Below are positions 23,242 to 25,153 of a stretch of DNA of 25,153 bases, in pieces. The translations under genes and the position numbers were made by a program. This stretch comes from CAYVCP01 sp964450565 (GTDB lineage Bacteria; Patescibacteriota; Minisyncoccia; Minisyncoccales; CG1-02-41-26): contig CAYVCP010000005.1 in assembly GCA_964450565.1 (NCBI GenBank), positions 1 to 25,153 on the forward strand, in the 5' to 3' direction. The notes below the pieces were generated by a model. It saw only the letters and a list, made by a program, of their open reading frames with translations. It was not told where the DNA came from and did not search any database. Positions within the stretch are counted from its first letter, which is position 1. Every line of letters begins with the position of its first letter.

Positions 23242-23391
23242 TTAAATTAACAGTTCTTGAGCTAAATTAAGGGTTAATTCAATATTTTTAATATAATCCG
23301 CCCATCTAAAAGTTCGAAAACCGTCCCATCTGGGGAGCATTTTAACACATCTATTAGCTTTAAGTACCGTGTTAAACGGTTCTTTTAACAT
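23242..23391 (-). CDS. Small ORF of 49 codons, unknown, possibly a gene fragment
   Basis: Minus-strand frame from ATG 23389-23391 to TAA 23242-23244. The product has protein-like composition: MLKEPFNTVLKAN, then CVKMLPRWDGFRTFRWADY and a terminal amphipathic helix IKNIELTLNLAQELLI. The frame stays open 27 bases further upstream. A second protein-like minus-strand frame (with ATNFRSPMSSINRPKLKLQ) covers the preceding 120 bases and ends on the ATG of this one, so both may be pieces of one decayed gene. It does not match a family I know. It lies downstream of the ASCH gene in the same direction. Confidence 0.4.
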   Translation of the reverse strand: MLKEPFNTVLKANRCVKMLPRWDGFRTFRWADYIKNIELTLNLAQELLI

Positions 23392-23478
23392 AAATAAAAA
23401 GTTTTTGTCTTGTAATTAAAATTTTGAAGTTTGAGCTTGGGTCGGTTGATTGAACTCATTGGTGAACGAAAATTTGTA

Positions 23479-23502
23479 GCCTGGCGAAGAAATTCGTCAA
23501 GC
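23479..23502 (+). terminator. GNRA-capped hairpin with T-rich tail (terminator-like)
   Basis: GCCTGGCGAA (23479-23488), loop GAAA, TTCGTCAAGC (23493-23502): ten pairs with one C-A mismatch and one G-T. On the + strand it is followed by a T-rich tail (TTTTATTTTATTTTT), which suits a + strand terminator or stable RNA end. On the minus strand it lies 4 bases after the ASCH stop, where it could still protect that mRNA's 3' end. Confidence 0.45.
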
Positions 23503-23506
23503 CATT

Positions 23507-23836
23507 TTATTTTATTTTTATACCCAAGACAGTATATTCTTTTTCTTGTTTCTTAGTATAGAAGGTGTAAATAGTTTTAAGTAAGTTCTTCTTATTGGGA
23601 TGTCCAAAATTTTTAGCCGGAAAATCATTCACTAAATCAGTAAATGTCGGATAGTTTAAAAGTCCAACCACCTCAACCTTAATATTTTTTTTCAAATCAG
23701 GTTGAAGCCAAAAAGTAATAATATCACCAAGAGATATCTTTTTACGTTTTTCGTCATAAAGACGAACTTCAATGTTTTTTTGTCCATTCTTTATTTTATT
23801 AAAGGAATGGGGTTGTAGTTTCATTTCGTGGTTCAT
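23507..23836 (-). CDS. ASCH-domain (PUA-like) protein
   Basis: A 109-residue single-domain protein. MKLQPHSFNKIKNGQKNIEVRLYDEKRKKISLGDII at the start is the ASCH signature (substrate-facing Lys in KNGQK, E-x-R, and GD-x-I-x-F), with VEVVGL and YTVLGIKIK strands after it. ASCH proteins have a PUA-like fold and are thought to bind RNA or modified nucleosides; some are amidohydrolases of modified cytidines. ATG 23836 is taken as start because a TAATAT box is 7 bases upstream; an internal Met at residue 5 is the alternative. It is divergent from the deoxyribosyltransferase-like gene, 219 bases away. Confidence 0.82.
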   Translation of the reverse strand: MNHEMKLQPHSFNKIKNGQKNIEVRLYDEKRKKISLGDIITFWLQPDLKKNIKVEVVGLLNYPTFTDLVNDFPAKNFGHPNKKNLLKTIYTFYTKKQEKEYTVLGIKIK

Positions 23837-23843
23837 AGTTTTT

Positions 23844-23849
23844 ATATTA
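23844..23849 (-). promoter_or_regulatory. -10 box of the ASCH gene
   Basis: TAATAT on the minus strand, 7 bases before ATG 23836, with a weak -35 candidate (TAAACA at 23867-23872, 17-base spacer). Confidence 0.35.
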
Positions 23850-24043
23850 AATAGTTCCTATATAAATGTTTAGTTTTCTTTGGTTATTGTTTTAGATTAC
23901 CATACCCTGCTATATAGTCCCAGTCCTCAATTGTTATAATAAGCAATGGCGAGGGGACGGTAAAAAATGAGGAATAATTGGTTGAGCGAAAACAAATTGT
24001 TTAGTTTGAAATTTATCAAAGATAGAGCTATATTAAAAACAAA

Positions 24044-24049
24044 TATAAT
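24044..24049 (+). promoter_or_regulatory. -10 box of the deoxyribosyltransferase-like gene
   Basis: A perfect TATAAT, 6 bases before ATG 24056, again implying a leaderless start. No clear -35. A second TATAAT lies at 23935-23940, 5 bases before an ATG that opens only a 5-codon frame. Confidence 0.5.
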
Positions 24050-24055
24050 AAATTT

Positions 24056-24480
24056 ATGAAAATTACTATTTGTGGTAGCATGAGTTTTGCTAAAAAAATG
24101 TATGAAGCTTTTCAAATTTTGACTGCAAAAGGTTATGAAGTGTTTTTACCAAAGTCAGTTGCTGAATTTGCGAAAGGCGAATTAAACTGGGTTCCTGGTA
24201 CTTTAAGCCGTGGAGAAGGAGCGGAAAGAAAAAAGAGTACGATTTAATTAGAAACCATTATCATAAAATTAAAGAAAGTGATGCCATCTTGGTTGTTAAC
24301 CAAGAAAAGAATGGTATTAAAAATTATATTGGAGCTAATACATTTTTAGAGATGGGTTTTGCTCACGTTTTAGATAAACCAATTTATCTTTTAAATGATT
24401 TACCAACATCAGACTATCTACTTGAAGAAGTAAGGGCAATGGAGCCAATAATTATCAATGGTAAAATAGAAGAAATTTAA
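24056..24480 (+). pseudogene. Nucleoside 2-deoxyribosyltransferase-like protein split by a -1 frameshift
   Basis: Two frames encode one protein. The first 60 codons (ITICGSMSFAKKMYEAF ... GEGAERKK) are in frame with ATG 24056 and would end at TAA 24245-24247. From GAG at 24235 the -1 frame continues without a break (EYDLIRNHYHKIKESDA, ILVVNQEKNGIKNYIGANTF, LEMGFAHVLDKPIYLLN) to TAA 24478-24480, giving a typical 141-residue member. The C-terminal GANTFLEMGFA holds the Glu expected at the active site. Family members cleave or transfer deoxyribose between bases, or hydrolyse nucleotides. The switch falls exactly at A AAA AAG (24229-24235), in the phase required for -1 slippage, with AAGGAG 7 bases upstream. 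It may be a one-base deletion, an assembly error or programmed frameshifting. The AlkD-like gene follows after 10 bases. Confidence 0.8.
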
Positions 24481-24490
24481 TTCATAAATA

Positions 24491-25153
24491 ATGATTTTAA
24501 AAAAAATAAGGGAAGAATTAAAACAAAATATTGACCCTGATCATAAAGACGGAGAAAGTAGGTTCTTTAAAGAAAGGGTAAGAAGCTATGGAGTTAAAAC
24601 TGGTACTGTGAGAAAAATAGCGCGAAAATACTTTCCCAAAGGATTAACTAAAAAAGAAGTTTTTTATTTATGTGAGGACTTACTTAAGACTGGCTATAAC
24701 GAAGAGTCAGTTATTGCTTTTTCTTGGGCAAACATTTTAAAAAATAATTATAACAAGACAGATTATAGTATTTTTGAAAAGTGGTTAGATCAGTATGTTG
24801 ATAATTGGGCAAAATGTGATGATTTTTGTTTAAATGCTTTTGGCACATTGTTTCTTAAGTTTCCTTTGATTCAAAAAATAATCCTATACTCTAAAGATAA
24901 AAACAAATGGAAAAGAAGAGCGAGTGCTGTCATTTTAATCCCTGCTATTAAAAAAGATAGCAGATATTTGAAAGACATTTTTAAAATAGCAGATATTCTT
25001 TTATTAGACCAAGAAGATTTAGTTCAAAAGGGATATGGGTGGATGTTGAAAGAATCAAGTAACTTATTTCAAAAAGAAGTTTATGACTATATAATGGAAC
25101 ATAAGGATATTATGCCGAGAATATCCTTAAGGTATGCGATCGAAAAAATGCCT
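24491..25153 (+). CDS. DNA alkylation repair enzyme, AlkD-like (3' end beyond window)
   Basis: 221 codons are open from ATG 24491 to the window end. The protein has the HEAT-like helical repeats of the AlkC/AlkD family. Recognisable parts: RSYGVKTGTVRKIARKYFPK near residues 31-50, NWAKCDDFCLNAFG with W106 and D110/D111 at the place of the catalytic Trp/Asp of AlkD, WKRRASAVILIP, and QKGYGWMLKESS. AlkD removes positively charged alkylated bases such as 7-methylguanine and 3-methyladenine without base flipping. Ten bases separate it from the preceding gene, so the two are probably co-transcribed. Confidence 0.85.
   Translation, partial: MILKKIREELKQNIDPDHKDGESRFFKERVRSYGVKTGTVRKIARKYFPKGLTKKEVFYLCEDLLKTGYNEESVIAFSWANILKNNYNKTDYSIFEKWLDQYVDNWAKCDDFCLNAFGTLFLKFPLIQKIILYSKDKNKWKRRASAVILIPAIKKDSRYLKDIFKIADILLLDQEDLVQKGYGWMLKESSNLFQKEVYDYIMEHKDIMPRISLRYAIEKMP

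Noticed and set aside
23935..23963. TATAAT followed by a 5-codon ATG frame (MARGR)
   Set aside because: It fits the leaderless spacing but the frame is too short to call; it could be chance in AT-rich DNA.
23967..24059. 30-codon frame ending in an ATGA overlap with the deoxyribosyltransferase-like gene
   Set aside because: The -10 box of the next gene lies inside it, composition is not protein-like enough, and overlap alone is weak evidence in an A/T-rich region.
24056..24247. Treating the two halves of the deoxyribosyltransferase-like gene as two separate small proteins
   Set aside because: Joined in the -1 frame they give one continuous family member of normal length, and each half alone lacks part of the fold.

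Overview
This is a low-GC metagenome-style scaffold (two 100-base N gaps) that looks like a Patescibacteria/CPR (Parcubacteria-like) genome. The case rests on small, tightly packed genes joined by ATGA or TAATG overlaps, very few Shine-Dalgarno sequences, fermentative central metabolism built on PEP synthase and ADP-forming acyl-CoA synthetase, a large surface protein with Peptidase_G2-like modules, a single pseudopilin gene, and divergent or shortened housekeeping proteins. TGA, TAA and TAG all act as stops, so the code is standard. The lineage is inferred from gene content; no rRNA gene is present.

Left part, + strand (1-10542): the 3' end of a large surface protein whose C-terminal tail is a 45-bp tandem repeat broken by an assembly gap; then a long series of genes: O-antigen ligase/polymerase-like protein with a TPR tail, an FtsZ homologue, galU, nnrD, a thioredoxin reductase-like flavoprotein, enolase (second gap inside it), a membrane-anchored thioredoxin-fold protein resembling GILT, and a small glutaredoxin. 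A rho-independent terminator closes this block.

Middle (10556-19541, + strand): GAPDH alone behind its own promoter, then acyl-CoA synthetase beta and alpha subunits, a pseudopilin, PEP synthase, a PfkB-family kinase, a 59-residue ferredoxin, ribosomal protein L25 and a secreted coiled-coil lytic transglycosylase. With enolase, GAPDH, PEP synthase and the synthetase link lower glycolysis to acetate and ATP; the ferredoxin would fit a pyruvate:ferredoxin oxidoreductase step encoded elsewhere. prfA follows on the minus strand and is convergent with the transglycosylase. It lacks the whole RF1 domain I.

Translation block (20282-22232): a compact divergent promoter drives prfA leftward and rpmE-rpsB-tsf, a small membrane protein and tRNA-Thr(TGT) rightward, ending at a terminator.

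Right part (22233-25153): an accessory region. It holds a truncated transposase-type HTH gene, a G+C-richer orphan gene with a consensus sigma-70 promoter, a strong Shine-Dalgarno and its own terminator, a 49-codon minus-strand ORF, an ASCH-domain protein, a nucleoside 2-deoxyribosyltransferase-like gene split by a -1 frameshift exactly at an A AAA AAG heptamer, and the start of an AlkD-like DNA alkylation repair gene. No CRISPR array, complete insertion sequence or rRNA was seen. Several first-of-operon genes have a TATAAT-like box only 5-8 bases before the ATG, pointing to leaderless mRNAs.
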